From assembly GCF_034702125.1 (NCBI RefSeq), contig NW_026945665.1, positions 605,001 to 669,000 on the forward strand: a DNA stretch of 64,000 nt, in the 5' to 3' direction. This stretch comes from Engraulis encrasicolus (taxonomy: Eukaryota > Chordata > Actinopteri > Clupeiformes > Engraulidae). A program made the position numbers and the translations under genes. Below, one piece after another: positions 12,130 to 23,259 of this stretch; the stretch's first letter is position 1; each line of letters opens with the position of its first letter. The notes beneath the pieces are model-generated. The model did no database searches. It had not been told where the DNA came from and saw only the letters and a list, made by a program, of their open reading frames with translations.

Positions 12130-13045
12130 TGTCAGTGCTGTCCAACTGTCTATTGGCCGCACCTACACTGGCTTCCTATCCAACAAGGAAGCCGATTCAA
12201 AATCCTCCTCCTCGTCTACAAGGCCCAGCACAACCTTGCACCCTCCTACATCACAGGTCTCCTCACCCCTTACGGTCCCGCCCGCACACTATACTCAAAA
12301 ATACTGAATCAAACCAAGATATCACAAAACACGCCCACTCAAAATGCAAAAGCGCGTGCTCAAGTTGGGTCTCCTAAGGGGGCGTTGTCCCCTACTTCTT
12401 CTCTTGTTGAGGTGTTTGCGCAAGACGTGCGCGCTACCGCCATCTACAGCGCTAAGGGGACTTCATTGATTCTCAACCTCAGGACTCCGAAGGTCTCCTA
12501 ACCGAAGGTCTCCTAAAGGGGCGTTCACCCGACATAAACTGGATACCGAAAAGAAACAAAATTACGCTTCTTGTTAGATCCATGTTCTTTGCTACAATCT
12601 ACTGACACACTCTTCTTTACCACCCCCTCCACACACCTGCGCACCATGGGTGACAGGGCTTTCAGTGCGGCTGGCCCCAAAGCCCCAAACTATGGAACGC
12701 ACTCCCACTGACAATTCGTAAATGTTCCACACGTTCCTCTTCTAAATCCAAGCTCAATAGACACATCTTCACTGCAGCATATTCTTCACACCGCTGACAT
12801 GCACTTCCACTTCCACTTCCTTTAATTATTATTTTTATTATTATTTCATTTTATGTACAGATTTTATTCTTGTATACCTAGTTTCTATTTTTCTTTTACT
12901 TATTTATTTTCTTTTTAATCATTCTCATATTTTAGTTGTGATGTATGAATCCATTATTGCTTTGTTATTACTTCTGTTTTTACCCTGTTTTAATGTGAAG
13001 TGACCTTGGGTATCTTGAAAGGCGCTTAAAATAAAATGTATTCTA
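12130..13045 (+). mobile_element. L2-clade LINE, 3' end of ORF2, broken
   Basis: From 12166 a plus-strand frame reads HWLPIQQGSRFKILLLVYKA, the conserved C-terminal block of L2/CR1-type LINE ORF2. Near 12690-12780 it continues with LWNALPLTIRKCSTRSSSKSK, also typical. Repeat R3 (12310-12510) is inserted between. The 3' end (GACCTTGGGTATCTTGAAAG) is the family tail. A 5'-truncated dead copy ending just before gene A. Confidence 0.75.
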
Positions 13046-13081
13046 ATATCTTAATCTCCCAGCGACGGCTACGTTCTGACA

Positions 13082-13449
13082 ATGGACTGGGCACACAAAT
13101 TACCAGGGATTAAACCAGATGGCCAATCATCTACAGACCTGCCCGGTGCTCAATCCATGAAGAGTGACTGGTCAAAAGACAGCCCACCCAACATGGCTCC
13201 CTCCATGAAGAGTGACAACTCAAAACACAGCCCACCCACCATGGCTCCCTCCATGAAGAGTGACTGGTCAAAACTCACCCCACCCAACATGGCTCCCTCC
13301 ATGAAGAGTGACAACTCAAAAGACTCCCCACCCAATATGGCTCTTTCCATGAAGAGTGACAACTCAAAAGACGCCCCACCCAACATGGCTCCCTCCATGA
13401 AGAGTGACTGGTCAAAAGACGCCCCACCCAGGATGTCCGAAGAGAGAAC
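13082..13449 (+). CDS. Gene A exon 1: SMKSD-repeat N-terminus
   Basis: Opens with ATG and encodes about 122 residues. A leader (MDWAHKLPGIKPDGQ...) is followed by six copies of a 16-residue (48-bp) repeat, SMKSD(W/N)SK..PPNMAP. The repeat is charged and proline-rich, hence probably disordered. The exon ends AC|GTAAGC in phase 2; read through, the frame stops at once (ACG TAA), which favours splicing. From memory, SMKSD-type repeats precede fish NLR and related immune proteins; function is not inferable here. The copy at 35871 has two repeats. An acceptor-like CTCCCAG lies ~25 bp upstream of the ATG, so a 5' non-coding exon is possible. No promoter recognised. Confidence 0.7.
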
Positions 13450-13539
13450 GTAAGCAGTGCAAACATCAGCATCCAGGAGGAGAGTGTGTGTCAACCGTAG
13501 TCCGTAGGATAATAAGTCTATGTTAAGCCTCTAAGGACC

Positions 13540-13710
13540 ATTTACCATCATGGTGAAATGAGGTGTATTTCTGATGTCAATGCTGTAAAGAGTATTTTAA
13601 ATGGTCCCCTCTACAGGATTGTACAGGTAGCTGTTAATACCTGCTGGGCATTGCTGATATCAATTCTGTAAAGAGTATTTTAAATGGTCCCCTCTACACT
13701 ATCATGTGTC
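13540..13710. repeat. Short tandem duplication in gene A intron 1
   Basis: TGTAAAGAGTATTTTAAATG and the following GTCCCCTCTACA occur twice about 80 bp apart, each preceded by CTGATRTCAAT. Confidence 0.8.
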
Positions 13711-13899
13711 TTGTTTCCTCTGATGTTTGTATTTCTGTTCTCAATGCTACAGTATATTGCAGATAGATTTTACATTGACAAACATTTACATTTAAATTCT
13801 AGCTGTGTGGAGTGGCAATATGCTAAGGAACCCATCACATGCAAGCATTTTTTTGTGACAGTAGTTGCATAGGGATCTTCAGCTTGCCAAGTGAGGTGT

Positions 13900-14012
13900 T
13901 CACGCACAGTCCGTCCCCCTCATGTCTCAAACTAGCCACCTCCTAGTCAACCCATCAGCTCGGGTATGGGAGACACAACATGATACCGCTGAGCTAAAGG
14001 TCCAGCCCGATG
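13900..14012 (-). mobile_element. tRNA-derived SINE head
   Basis: On the minus strand GGACCTTTAGCTCAGCGGTA contains a good pol III A box (TAGCTCAGCGG, at 13986-13996). No intact B box or cloverleaf follows at the right distance, so it is a SINE fragment and not a tRNA gene. Confidence 0.45.
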
Positions 14013-14143
14013 TTTGTATACAAGAAACCAGACGAATGTTTGTATACAAGAAACCTATGTATATATAGTGTATGTTTAGATGGTCCCTTGTGCACTAGCA
14101 TGTGTGTCTTGTTTCCTCTATTGTTTGACTCCATCAACTGCAG

Positions 14144-14209
14144 GGCCATGGACTCTGGTTACGCTTCATCTCTGTCCTCTGGTTATCCTCCATCTCCGTC
14201 TTCTTGGAG
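14144..14209 (+). CDS. Gene A exon 2: Ser/Gly/Tyr-rich
   Basis: CTGCAG|GGCC...TGGAG|GTATGT. A 66-nt exon in phase 2 on both sides, so it joins exon 1 without a frameshift (AC+G = Thr). It encodes AMDSGYASSLSSGYPPSPSSW. The Ser/Tyr/Pro composition suggests a flexible or phosphorylatable linker, which is inference. The copy at 54934-54996 has the same layout with HSSGYDSSLSSGYPLSLTSW, three nucleotides shorter. The methionine inside the exon could in principle start a shorter product. Confidence 0.65.
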
Positions 14210-14218
14210 GTATGTATG

Positions 14219-14582
14219 TTAGCCCTTACAGACTAACCGCAGAAATACACCAGCGGCAATCTGAGGGAGGCGAGCGACGGAAGTAATTGACTTTGTATTG
14301 AGTCGCGCGACAAAAGCGATTCTGGAGACTAGAGCGATTTGCGCGACGAGGCGACAGTTTGAAGTTGAAATCTTTTCAACTTTCTATGACGCAGTTCGGC
14401 GACAAGCCGCAACAGCCAATGACTGTATAGAGGTCATTGACCACAGCAAATGGGAATGCTTGAATGCTTTGCCTTCTGCCTGTACGGACATACTCTAGTC
14501 TCCTCAATCGCTCGTATCGCTTGCTGCTGCACTCTGTCGCTTGAATCGCATCGCGCCTGGTCTATTCGTGCGGTTACAACAC
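14219..14582. mobile_element. Possible MITE with GCGA-rich ends
   Basis: The left end (ACCGCAGAAATACACCAGCG) roughly matches the reverse complement of the right end (ACCGCACGAATAGACCAGGC). The interior is rich in GCGA and CGCGAC words. Boundaries uncertain. Confidence 0.35.
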
Positions 14583-14642
14583 ATCACTGAATATCTGTAG
14601 TAACTAGCATGCAGTGGCTTAACATAGAAGATAAAGTACTAC

Positions 14643-16833
14643 TTAAAGTGGAATTCACCTCTGGGCAATGTGTGCTGTTATCACGTGCAATTTATCCTCA
14701 TTTTGCATTTTACATGAGAAAAATAAAGTAATTTGCATTATTTAGTTTAATTTAATACAATTATGTGCTGAACCGCGATTGCCAAAGCTATTTTAACGTA
14801 CTCAGTTAACCAGAATGCACTGCGGGAAACTAAGTAATCGTTGCCAGGTTAACGCGTCACTAAATTCGAAGGAATCTTGCGTTCTGGCTGCTCAGTGCTC
14901 GCTGCCAGCAGTCGTGGCTGGGTTTAGGACAAATGTAGGCTGATATCCGAGACAGATTGATGTTGTTAATGTAGACTGTTGAAAAACATGACAATCATGC
15001 ATTTTCCTCACTGGGTCTCATTGCGCAAACTATTAGCTACTAACAGCGAATAAAAAGTGAATGGAAAAACAAACTGTTGAGAGGTGCAGCTCGTGTCGCA
15101 ACTGTCGCTGTCCTCAGATTAGTGCTGAAACGGAAAATGAGAAGGTAGGCTAGCCTAACATTTAGCCTATTGTTGAAAAAATAAATAGGCTAAATGTAAT
15201 ACTCATTCAAGAAGGAAGTAGCTTGTCTATCTCTGCTCATGTTCTATCTGTTTAATCCCATCAAATCCAAAGGCGAGGCGGACTTGTCTCCGTTCAACCA
15301 ACTTTATCAAAGAGCGCACGCTTTCTCGCCCTCTCTCTCTCGTGCTTGACCAAAAGCCGTTTCATCCGGACCTCTGCTGTTGGTCCCTAACAAATAGGCC
15401 TACAAGCCAGAGGGAGTTGATTAATTATAAGACTAAATATAACAAATGTGCAGGCTGCCTTTTAAAAATGGTCTTCATCCCATTCATTGACTCTAATGCA
15501 AGTGCATCATGAGGGAAATCGCCCCTCGGTAAGTTGCACCGTGCGCACGCATTTCTGGGCATTCAGCTGTTCAGGTTATGCTTTCTGTTTTTAGAAGTTG
15601 AGACTTGCGTGAAACATAGCTTACAAACCCACATAGGCCTAAATAGCGCATCAGGAAGGAGACCCCACCGTCTCCATCTCGCCAGTTTGAGGGAGGTGTT
15701 GGGTTAGACCTGCATTTTGAAGATGTACTATCGTCGCTTACTTTGGTCAAGTGTTTAATAGCCTATCATTTATCCGTTTGCGTCTCAACTGTCTCTCGAG
15801 ATCGGCAAAATAGGCGGCCCTGACTGCCTGGGGGGTGAGCTGAAATCTACAATGACTTGACAGTAGATTTCAGTAGCCTGCCTGAGTGTGCCTTGTTCTT
15901 GCTCGTGTTGTTTAAATGCAATCAAGTCCAAGTGCAGTAATGATAGCCAGCGCATGCATTTATGGCTACCTTGTTTGCAACCTGCGTAAGAGGAGCACGA
16001 ACATCGCCAGCAGTGCAAGGAGGACGCCTCGTTTGAGGATAGAAATGGTCGCAGCCTCCTTCAGCAATCCATCAAATAACTTTGAATAATCTTAAAATAA
16101 AGCCTGATTCAATTAAAGACAACTTCACTGTCGTGCGCCTATTGTTTAGCCCATTAGGACTCGGAGTGTCCGTGGCCGCTGCACCGTGATCCCGACCGGA
16201 CCTCAAATAATTCAGCAAGCTTTTTAAAAATATATATGAATAGCATATTAAAATTAATAACAAAGCAAAACAAAAACAAAAAACGTGTAGGCAATGCCTA
16301 CCATGTGTTATTACACAACTTGCAGGCCTAATAGGCTACACCTGGCGTAGACATCGTGGACTGGTGCGCTCCGATAGCCTATCATACTGTAGGTGATTTG
16401 TAATGACAATGAGCGCATGGGCTATTAACAATGCGGACAAAACTTTTTTAAAAAGCAGTTGGATTGAATGCACCAAGGCTTTTACCACTGTGCAGTAGCC
16501 TAACCTATAGGCCTACTTGAAGTAGGCCTATTATCCGGACAATGTAAATATCTCCATCCTCGAAATGTGTTATCTGCCTGCCTGCTGTTCTGTTCCATGC
16601 CGCCTGTCATGCCGAGGTGATTTGATGACGCGTCCAATCAAATCACCCAGCAACGTTCTAATGGCATTGTAGTCGTTATTTTTTCTTCCGGTGATTTGAT
16701 GACGCTTCAAATCACCATTACTTTATATTTAATATAAAGATATTATATCCAGTGGCTACATAATCCCCTGTTATAATGTGGTCTAATACAGAGATAGGGC
16801 ACAATATTGTTTGAAAGGTGAATTCCGCTTTAA
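14643..16833. mobile_element. 2.2-kb non-autonomous element with TTAA ends
   Basis: TTAAAGTGGAATTCACCT at the left and its near-exact reverse complement at the right (AGGTGAATTCCGCTTTAA). No transposase frame. Near the right end are two small hairpins (about 16615-16648 and 16689-16716) built on GGTGATTTGATGACGC with AATCAAATCACC or CAAATCACC. Lies in gene A intron 2. Confidence 0.65.
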
Positions 16834-17063
16834 GGGCAGATTATAGTTCACTAACGGCGCTCGTTGGTTCTGGTCGCTAACCACTGTTGATAGATCTGCG
16901 CACGAGGTCTCATGTCGTTAGTCACATTTGGCTACATAGCTAAAAGGCTACAGTATAGTAGTCAGACTGCAGGCAATGTGCCGCGAGTGCTTAACTGATG
17001 TATTGTTTGTTTGTTACTTACTAATTCAGTCATTGTAGCTTCATTTATTTACACACCCTAGAA

Positions 17064-17471
17064 TAGGGGTCAGGAACCTATGGCTCTAGAGCCACATGTG
17101 GCTCTTTTGGGAACTGTATATGGCTCTTATTTATCTGGGGTTACCAACCATCCCTTGAAATACGGAATGGTCCTATATTTATAAATAAAAGTAGGCCTAT
17201 AGGTTCCATATTGAATTGAAACGGGACATGGGACGTTAAAATGCAGGAAATTACATTTAAGAAATACCAACATTTTGGGGAGAAGACTCCCAGACCCTCG
17301 CCATAATGACGTTGACAGTTGGCAACCTTCTACTTACATGTTATGAATTAAAGCAATAACTTGACAGTACACTCTAAGATTGTTTTTTAAAATGGTATGG
17401 CTCTCGTGAAATTGTATTTTAAAAAATTTGACTTTTATGGCTCTCTCCACCGAAAAGGTTCCTGACCCCTG
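17064..17471. mobile_element. hAT-type MITE (AGGGGTCAGGAACC ends), copy 1
   Basis: Termini TAGGGGTCAGGAACC and GGTTCCTGACCCCTG, with flanks CCCTAGAA and CACTAGAA matching at 7 of 8. The interior has GGCTCT...AGAGCC motifs. A second copy is at 58845-59236, same orientation. Confidence 0.7.
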
Positions 17472-17639
17472 CACTAGAAAGAAAGTGTTCGTATTTCACA
17501 GAATATTGACTGTTTTGCTCTCGTAAACTACCTGAGAACTGTGCTGCTACGAGTAACGAGACGACCAATCACAGTGCCTTTTCTCTGCAACCTTTGCAAC
17601 CGTCTGACGCATAGTCAGGATTTTTTTGAGGCGTGCGAC

Positions 17640-17711
17640 GACGGTTGCAGAGCCTGTGCGTGGGGGGGGGCGTGATCGTGCACAGACGGTTGCACAGGCT
17701 CTGCAACCGTC
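17640..17711. repeat. 20-bp perfect inverted repeat
   Basis: GACGGTTGCAGAGCCTGTGC (17640-17659) is exactly reverse-complemented at 17692-17711 around a G-rich 32-bp spacer. Probably part of a larger repeat ending near here. Confidence 0.85.
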
Positions 17712-18360
17712 AGCGCCAATAAGTATAAATTGGCCTTTAGGCTACAGTACACCCACATTCATGTTACTGTTTGTTATTTATGGAAGGAGCTACCAGAGGG
17801 AAATAGGGGAGGGTCATGTGATGTACTGTGTTGAAGGGTCAACAAACATTACCTGGTCTTCTGCATGTATTTACCGGTACTTGCTGTCATGAGTGCAAGT
17901 GAAAGCCAACGTCTGTGATATGTTGGCAAACATGCTACATAATTGAATGCACTGTGAGAAGGTAAACTCCCCTTCTTGCTGTTTTGGTGTTTTTATTTTA
18001 TTTATTTTTTGTAAGGACTATGTAATTTGCGCCTTTTATGTACATATAATTGCATGGAGCCTCCTGAAAGTTTGAGTATTACTAGCGAGCTCACAAGCAC
18101 TGGATTTCTTCACTGATGTCCCGAGTTCCTTATCATGTAGAACCACCACCATGCTGGCAGCTCTTTGCAGTGAGAAGCATCAGCTTGCTCACTTGCACTT
18201 TTATAGTGGTATTCACGGCCATAAAGTATGGGGGGGGGGGGGGGGGGGGGTTGCTCAGGTGGGGGCCCCTGGCTGGAGGAGTAGTTCTGAAGACATTTAA
18301 GGCGGGGCCCCCCTTACGCGAGACAGGGCCCTATCTGTGTCGTCAACACTGAGCAGATGG
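17712..18360. other. No gene seen; poly(G) tract at 18230-18250
   Basis: Intron of gene A. Contains a 21-base G run followed by G-rich sequence with GGGGCCCCCC. No exon recognised. Confidence 0.5.
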
Positions 18361-18369
18361 ACGCTGCGT

Positions 18370-19320
18370 GTGAATCAACACTCTCTGACATGTTTTCTGT
18401 GTTTTAACTTTTATTTGTAAAATCCCTGAAATAAACGGTCCGCGCTCACAACCTCCGCAAAAAACGCTCAGTTTCGCTAGTTGTCCGCGAGCGCTGTGGG
18501 GTGTTATTGCACAAATGATCAAATTAAGATACAGAGAACAGTGTGCGTCTTTTCCCTCAAATGCAGCTCTGTCATAACGTCGTAGCCCTAATGACCACAC
18601 ACACTGTTTTTTTATGGGGTGGAGACTCAAGAACAAGTCAGCAACACATTTTGCAGTATTTAGAAAAAGAGAAACTACCAACCGGTGCGTTGCTGCACAG
18701 CTGATTCGGCGACGTCTTCTGCCTCATAGTATCCTCACGTTTCCTCATAAACGAGCGATTCAAACAAAGGTTACTCAAAATAATTCTAACCTACTGAATC
18801 TTTATCTCTTATACTTTCCCAAGTGTCCCAAACACTACACTCCTTTCACCTTTTTCCTTGATACTGGAAAGTTTTCCGTGTTTGATTCTCGCGCATCGCG
18901 TTTGCAGATCAGTAGCCTAAAGAGCGTCTTGAATTCACGTCAGCACATTCATTACAAATCGCAAACTTACAGCTGTCACGCAAACTTAGAGCTGTTGGAG
19001 AGGCATTTAAATGTGTGAATAACTCAGGTTTACTAGGCCTACACGGTGAATGGATTTGAAGAGTGAGAAAGTACTTCACTAATAGCCTACTATATTGATT
19101 GATTGATTTATGTAGGCCTATTTATGATTGCAGTGTTGTTTTTTATAGTTATATGAATAGGCCTGTGTGTGTGTGTGTGTGTGTGTATTATAATATATAC
19201 ACATAGGCCTTTATATAGGCCTACGTAATAGACCTATAGTATATAATATATATTGTTACATTATATTATCATAATAAAAGAATATATACATGGGTAATAT
19301 GTAATGGGCCCCGGGACACT
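18370..19320. mobile_element. Dispersed repeat R2, copy 1
   Basis: Shares ordered blocks with 62080-63800 on the same strand: GAGAAA.TACCAAC, CGACGTCTTCTG, ACTCAAAATAATT, CTGAATCTTTAT, GAAAGTTTTCC and, at the end, GGGCCCCGGGACACT. Contains a short TG tract (19162-19186). The longest frame (18614-19018) has no recognisable domain and I do not call it a gene. No clear termini. Confidence 0.6.
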
Positions 19321-19694
19321 CTGCCCTGAGAAAAATGGACCCCTACTTCAAAAAGGTAGTAGAGGAGGCCGTGCGGTGGGGGAGGGGGGGTGGCGTGTTG
19401 GGGTTGGGGAGCCCCACTCTAGTATCCTGCAGGGGGGCCCCAAGTGTTTCTGTTACGCCACTGGTGGTATTGATGCATTTGACAACAATTGTGATATTAA
19501 TTATGAGGGAGGGTTCAGGGTAAGGTTATGCATTTTTTTCCACAATTAAAAGGGGGGATTCGTTGCAGACTGCAAGGGAGGCCGTGCAATCTCTGCTTTT
19601 GCACCCCAACCTTCCTACGTTAAACTAGACTATCTGTACCAGCTAGCACACAGTGGCCTAACTCAGAGTGCTCATATTGTCTTCTCTCCTGCAG

Positions 19695-19962
19695 TGTGTC
19701 CTCTGGATCAGTGCTGTGTGATGTCTGCAATGACACTGCGGTGAAGCGCTGTCTGACCTGCATGGCCTCCTACTGTGAGGTGCATGTGAAGGACCACCTC
19801 ACATCTCCAGACCTGGACAGCCACGAGCTACAGGATCTCCATCACCACAGCCTCTGCCCACAGCATCACAAAGAACTAGAGTTCTACTGCAGAACCGACC
19901 AATCAGCAATCTGCTCACGCTGCTTACTTCACGATCACACAGGACATGATGTCATCGAACAG
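19695..19962 (+). CDS. Gene A exon 3: double B-box zinc finger
   Basis: CCTGCAG|TGTG...GAACAG|GTGAGC, phase 2 in and phase 0 out. It encodes VSSGSVLCDVCNDTAVKRC and onward. B-box 1-like ligands: CDVC, CLTC, C..H and a following His. B-box 2: C-x2-H-x7-C-x2-D-x4-C-x2-C-x4-H-x2-H (CPQHHKELEFYC, CSRC, HDHTGH), complete. The layout resembles finTRIM and other fish TRIM proteins, where B-boxes support oligomerisation and ligase function; no RING exon precedes it here. 68 of 75 aligned residues match the copy at 56328-56601. A (TG)n tract begins 44 bp after the donor. Confidence 0.8.
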
Positions 19963-20005
19963 GTGAGCAAGATCCACATGCAAAGACTATGGAATTATTC
20001 AACAT

Positions 20006-20068
<63 letters not shown>
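20006..20068. repeat. (TG)n microsatellite in gene A intron 3
   Basis: About 31 TG units close behind the B-box exon donor. Confidence 0.95.
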
Positions 20069-20069
<1 letters not shown>

Positions 20070-20503
20070 GCTGTGTGGGTGCTCGGCCCAGACAAGACAG
20101 ATTGCAGAAGCTGAGCACCTTGAGATTAAAAACCAAACAAACTGCAAACTTGTGTATACAAACAGTTTTACAGTAAAAATATATCAACCATTGTGATTTT
20201 TTAACATGGCAGCCATTTTTAACACATCTCCAGAAATAGCAGTTCTTTATTTATTATCTTCTCGACCATTTCCACTGTCTGTGGGTAGGAATCCCCATTT
20301 GCAAATGCTGGCCTTCAGACATCGATTTCAATAACCATCAAATAATATATTTTAATGAGTAGTGTGGATTTTCAGGCAGACACTCCAGGCAGCTCCGACG
20401 AGATCCTTTAACACCCTACCTGCACCACATCTCTGTGAGAGAAACAGGGCCCACTGATTAGGACAGTGTTATAAACATGTCAATATTTTTTGTGTTAATA
20501 CAG

Positions 20504-20543
20504 ACTCCTATAAAAACATCTTCAAAGACCTCTACAAAAGAAG
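20504..20543 (+). CDS. Gene A exon 4: 13-residue Thr/Lys linker
   Basis: AATACAG|ACTCCT...GAAG|GTACAT, phase 0 in, phase 1 out. Encodes TPIKTSSKTSTKE plus one base. So short an exon would not be called alone, but the gene B copy at 59323-59362 keeps length, phases and sequence (TPVKTSSKSSMKE), and the phases join the B-box exon to the FN3 exon. Confidence 0.65.
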
Positions 20544-20637
20544 GTACATCATGTTTTATGTTCTGTGAATGTGTGTTTCAAATGCTGATTGGTGTGGCGC
20601 ATGCTGTAACCTCTCCCTGCTCTGCATTCTCCTGCAG

Positions 20638-20901
20638 ATATCCCTCCTCCTGGGCCGATCAAGTTTGTGTCAGTGCAGCCAGACTCAGTGTCATTACGCT
20701 GGTCACCTCCAGAGGGCGCTCCTGGTCACAACACCTTTATGGTCACCTGGACAGGAGGTCAAAAACATTGCAGCTTTCCGGTGATGGGTATGAGTTTAGA
20801 AATGAAAGATCTGGCTGCAGGAGAGAAGTACCACTTCACTGGGGCCACCCTCAGCCAAGATGGCTGCCACAGCACACCTGTGGAGGGCGCTGTTTACACA
20901 G
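20638..20901 (+). CDS. Gene A exon 5: fibronectin type III domain 1
   Basis: TCCTGCAG|ATATCC...ACACAG|GTGAGA, phase 1 on both sides, 264 nt. The protein opens DIPPPGPIKFVSVQPDSVSL and has the FN3 hallmarks: SLRWSPPEG (B-strand Trp), VTWTGGQ, and GEKYHFTGATLSQDG (the Tyr corner position of strand F). FN3 modules are protein-binding beta sandwiches; the partner is unknown. Symmetrical 1-1 phases suit duplication of the module, and a second FN3 follows at 22941. The gene B copy (61416-61679) has identical length. Confidence 0.8.
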
Positions 20902-20977
20902 GTGAGACATGGGGGCCATTATACTACTCACAGCAAACCTAAACATTTCCCCTGTCTACCTTCAAGTTAAAGTTGTT

Positions 20978-22882
20978 TTAAAGGAACAGTCCACCCCATT
21001 GCCCAGTTTAACAGTATAGCTAATTTAAGTGAAGCAATGCAAGTCTACGGGAGCATTCATTATAGATATTTAGAAAGGCACAATGATTTCACAAAACACC
21101 ATGTACATGACTTCTCCTGTGGTCTCATGGGTTGGGGTTGGGTGGGGTTTGGAAGGGATTTCTTGTTTTGTGTGTATTGTTTTGTTTTATTTTGTAGTTA
21201 TACTAGGGCCCTATGATTTTTGCGATACGGAAAACACGGACGGAATCACGGAATGTAGACATTAAAACGGAATTTGGTTATAACCGCGGAATTGAATGGA
21301 ATTTGCCCATTTCTTATGATAAAATTAAAAATCCATTATTTTCGTCATCATTTATCAGTCTAAAAGACATTTCAAACACAAAATATGGCCACGATATCAT
21401 ATCTGGCCCACGCGAGGTGATGCGCAAAAGTTCTATGCAGATCCATGATCCATGTCAGCGCATGTTGACAGTGAACGCATCTCTCTCCCAAGCGGCGTTT
21501 CCGATTGTCTCCCGCGTCCTAACACTGGCCGTCAGAGCATTGAAGAAATCTTAAAACTCAACAGCACTCAAATTTTGCCTAGTAGAACAGGTCAGACATA
21601 AACGCGCTGTCCTAACCATCTGTTACCAAGACTATGCGATGCGACACAGAAAGGACGGGCGGCTCTCCACTGCACTTTAATAAACAATGGAATCATCCGA
21701 TGCGAGGCACGAGTTTGGAGTTTGTTACAACAGACGTGACCGCTGTAAAATAAAAACTGAACAGGTAATGCTTTGATCATGTCTTTTTAACTTTGTTGGG
21801 CACGAAGCATAGTGACCAAAAATTAGCAGCAACCTTTGAAAAAGGGTCAAGTCATCATAAGAAGAAAACGGCCGTCTTGTAAAACATGTGTTTGTGTGAA
21901 ACGGTAGACGGTAGGGACTTTGCGAGGCTATTTAATGCCTACATATAACGTGACCAAAAATGTCTCTAATGTAGCTGCACGTTGCAATATAGCCAAACTT
22001 ATTCGAGAAAACCTGATGCAGCCCGAGTCCAACTTGAATGCATCAGAAGTGAGAAGCGAGAAGTGCAATTGGCCTTCTAGTTCGGTAGTTGGGTGCGTCA
22101 CGTGTATATAATAGATTATGCGCATGTACATTTCAGCTACCGTATTACCTGGAATATTTTTGAGGGCTGATATTACAAAAAACTAGTAGGCCTAGGTGAT
22201 TTTACTTTTCTTTTCTCTACCTAACATTCAACCATGAGTGATTGGCTCTGTCCACCCACCAGTTTGAACTAAATAACTAAGAAATACGTCTTTTATTTGG
22301 GGGGGGGTTTAAGTTCAAAAATGCAAAAAATCCAATTTTGGCTAAAAATAAATCCGAAAAAACGGAATTTGAAAAAAAATAAAACGGAATTTGAGAAAAA
22401 ATAAAACGGATTTCATAGGGCCCTATTATACCTGTGTTTTCCTTTTCCTTGGGTTTCCCTGCTGTTAAGCAGCTTCGTGCAGCTTTTTAAGGGCTTTCTC
22501 CATTTCAATATCAATGTCAATCAATCAATCGCTGTATGTCTCCTTCACCTGCTATGATATTGAATAAAAACATGTCATCATCATCATCATCATCAAAAAA
22601 AAAACCATCATCAAATGTACTTACGTATAAACAACTTTAAAATGAATGTAAAATTCAGCAAAGTCCATTGGTGCAAACCGCTATTTAATCCGGACCTGTG
22701 ATCTCTTGGCTTGATGCCAATGCTCCCATTTACTTCCAGAGATTATGCTAATAATTCTGATACCATTAAATCTAAGTAGCCTACTGAAAACACTGAGAAG
22801 AAAATGATATGCAAATTCATGAATAATGCTTGGGAATACTGCAAATATGTGAAAATCAAAAAAGGGTGGACTGTTCCTTTAA
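20978..22882. mobile_element. 1.9-kb element with TTAA ends filling the FN3-FN3 intron
   Basis: TTAAAGGAACAGTCCACCC at the left and its reverse complement GGGTGGACTGTTCCTTTAA at the right. A hAT-like element (21204-22425) is nested inside. Together they make up almost all of the intron 20902-22940. Confidence 0.75.
21204..22425. mobile_element. Nested element with TAGGGCCCTATGA ends
   Basis: TAGGGCCCTATGA at the left, TCATAGGGCCCTA at the right, flanked by exact TTATAC on both sides (21198-21203 and 22426-22431). Many ACGGAATTT words lie near both ends. Termini look hAT-like, although I can show only 6 bp of exact duplication. No intact transposase. Confidence 0.7.
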
Positions 22883-22940
22883 AATGTGAATGCTCATACA
22901 TGTTGCTATGGTTCGCTGACTACATGTTCTTCTCCTACAG

Positions 22941-23201
22941 ACGTCCCATCTCCACGCAGTCTCGAGGTAAAACAGCTCAACCTTACACCACCGACTGTGA
23001 CATGGACCAAACCAGCTGGAGTGGACCGGGTGTCTTACCTGCTTGAGATCATCAACATTGGAGACCAGGAAATCATACACACCATCCAGAGAGACTCCTG
23101 TAATTACACCACCACTGGCCTGCAGACAGCATATTACACCATCAATATCACCACCGTACTCAGCAATGGCCGCCGGAGTCGACGAGCCTCCACAAACTTC
23201 C
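22941..23201 (+). CDS. Gene A exon 6: fibronectin type III domain 2
   Basis: TCCTACAG|ACGTCC, phase 1 in, joining FN3-1 without shift (G+AC = Asp). Encodes DVPSPRSLEVKQLNLTPPTV and later TWTKPAGVDRVSYLLEI and TTGLQTAYYTINITTVLSNG, a second FN3 with low identity to the first. The best donor is C|GTAAAG after ...ASTNF, again phase 1; it is weaker than the others. If it is not used, the frame runs on for ~36 codons and stops near 23313, giving a truncated product. No further exon of this gene was found before gene B starts at 35871. Confidence 0.65.
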
Positions 23202-23259
23202 GTAAAGACCTCAGCTTCGGAGAACATTGTTTGTTTTGTTTTTTTCTTGTAGTAGTCGT

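Noticed and set aside
13150..13494. Minus-strand 114-codon frame opposite gene A exon 1
   Set aside because: Mirror of the 48-bp coding repeat. The plus strand has the ATG, donor and matching paralogue.
13968..14010. tRNA gene on the minus strand
   Set aside because: Only the A-box half looks like a tRNA; no T-arm at the right distance.
19696..20196. Single 166-codon frame starting at the B-box
   Set aside because: It reads through the donor at 19963 into a TG repeat; the gene B paralogue shows that the exon stops at GAACAG.
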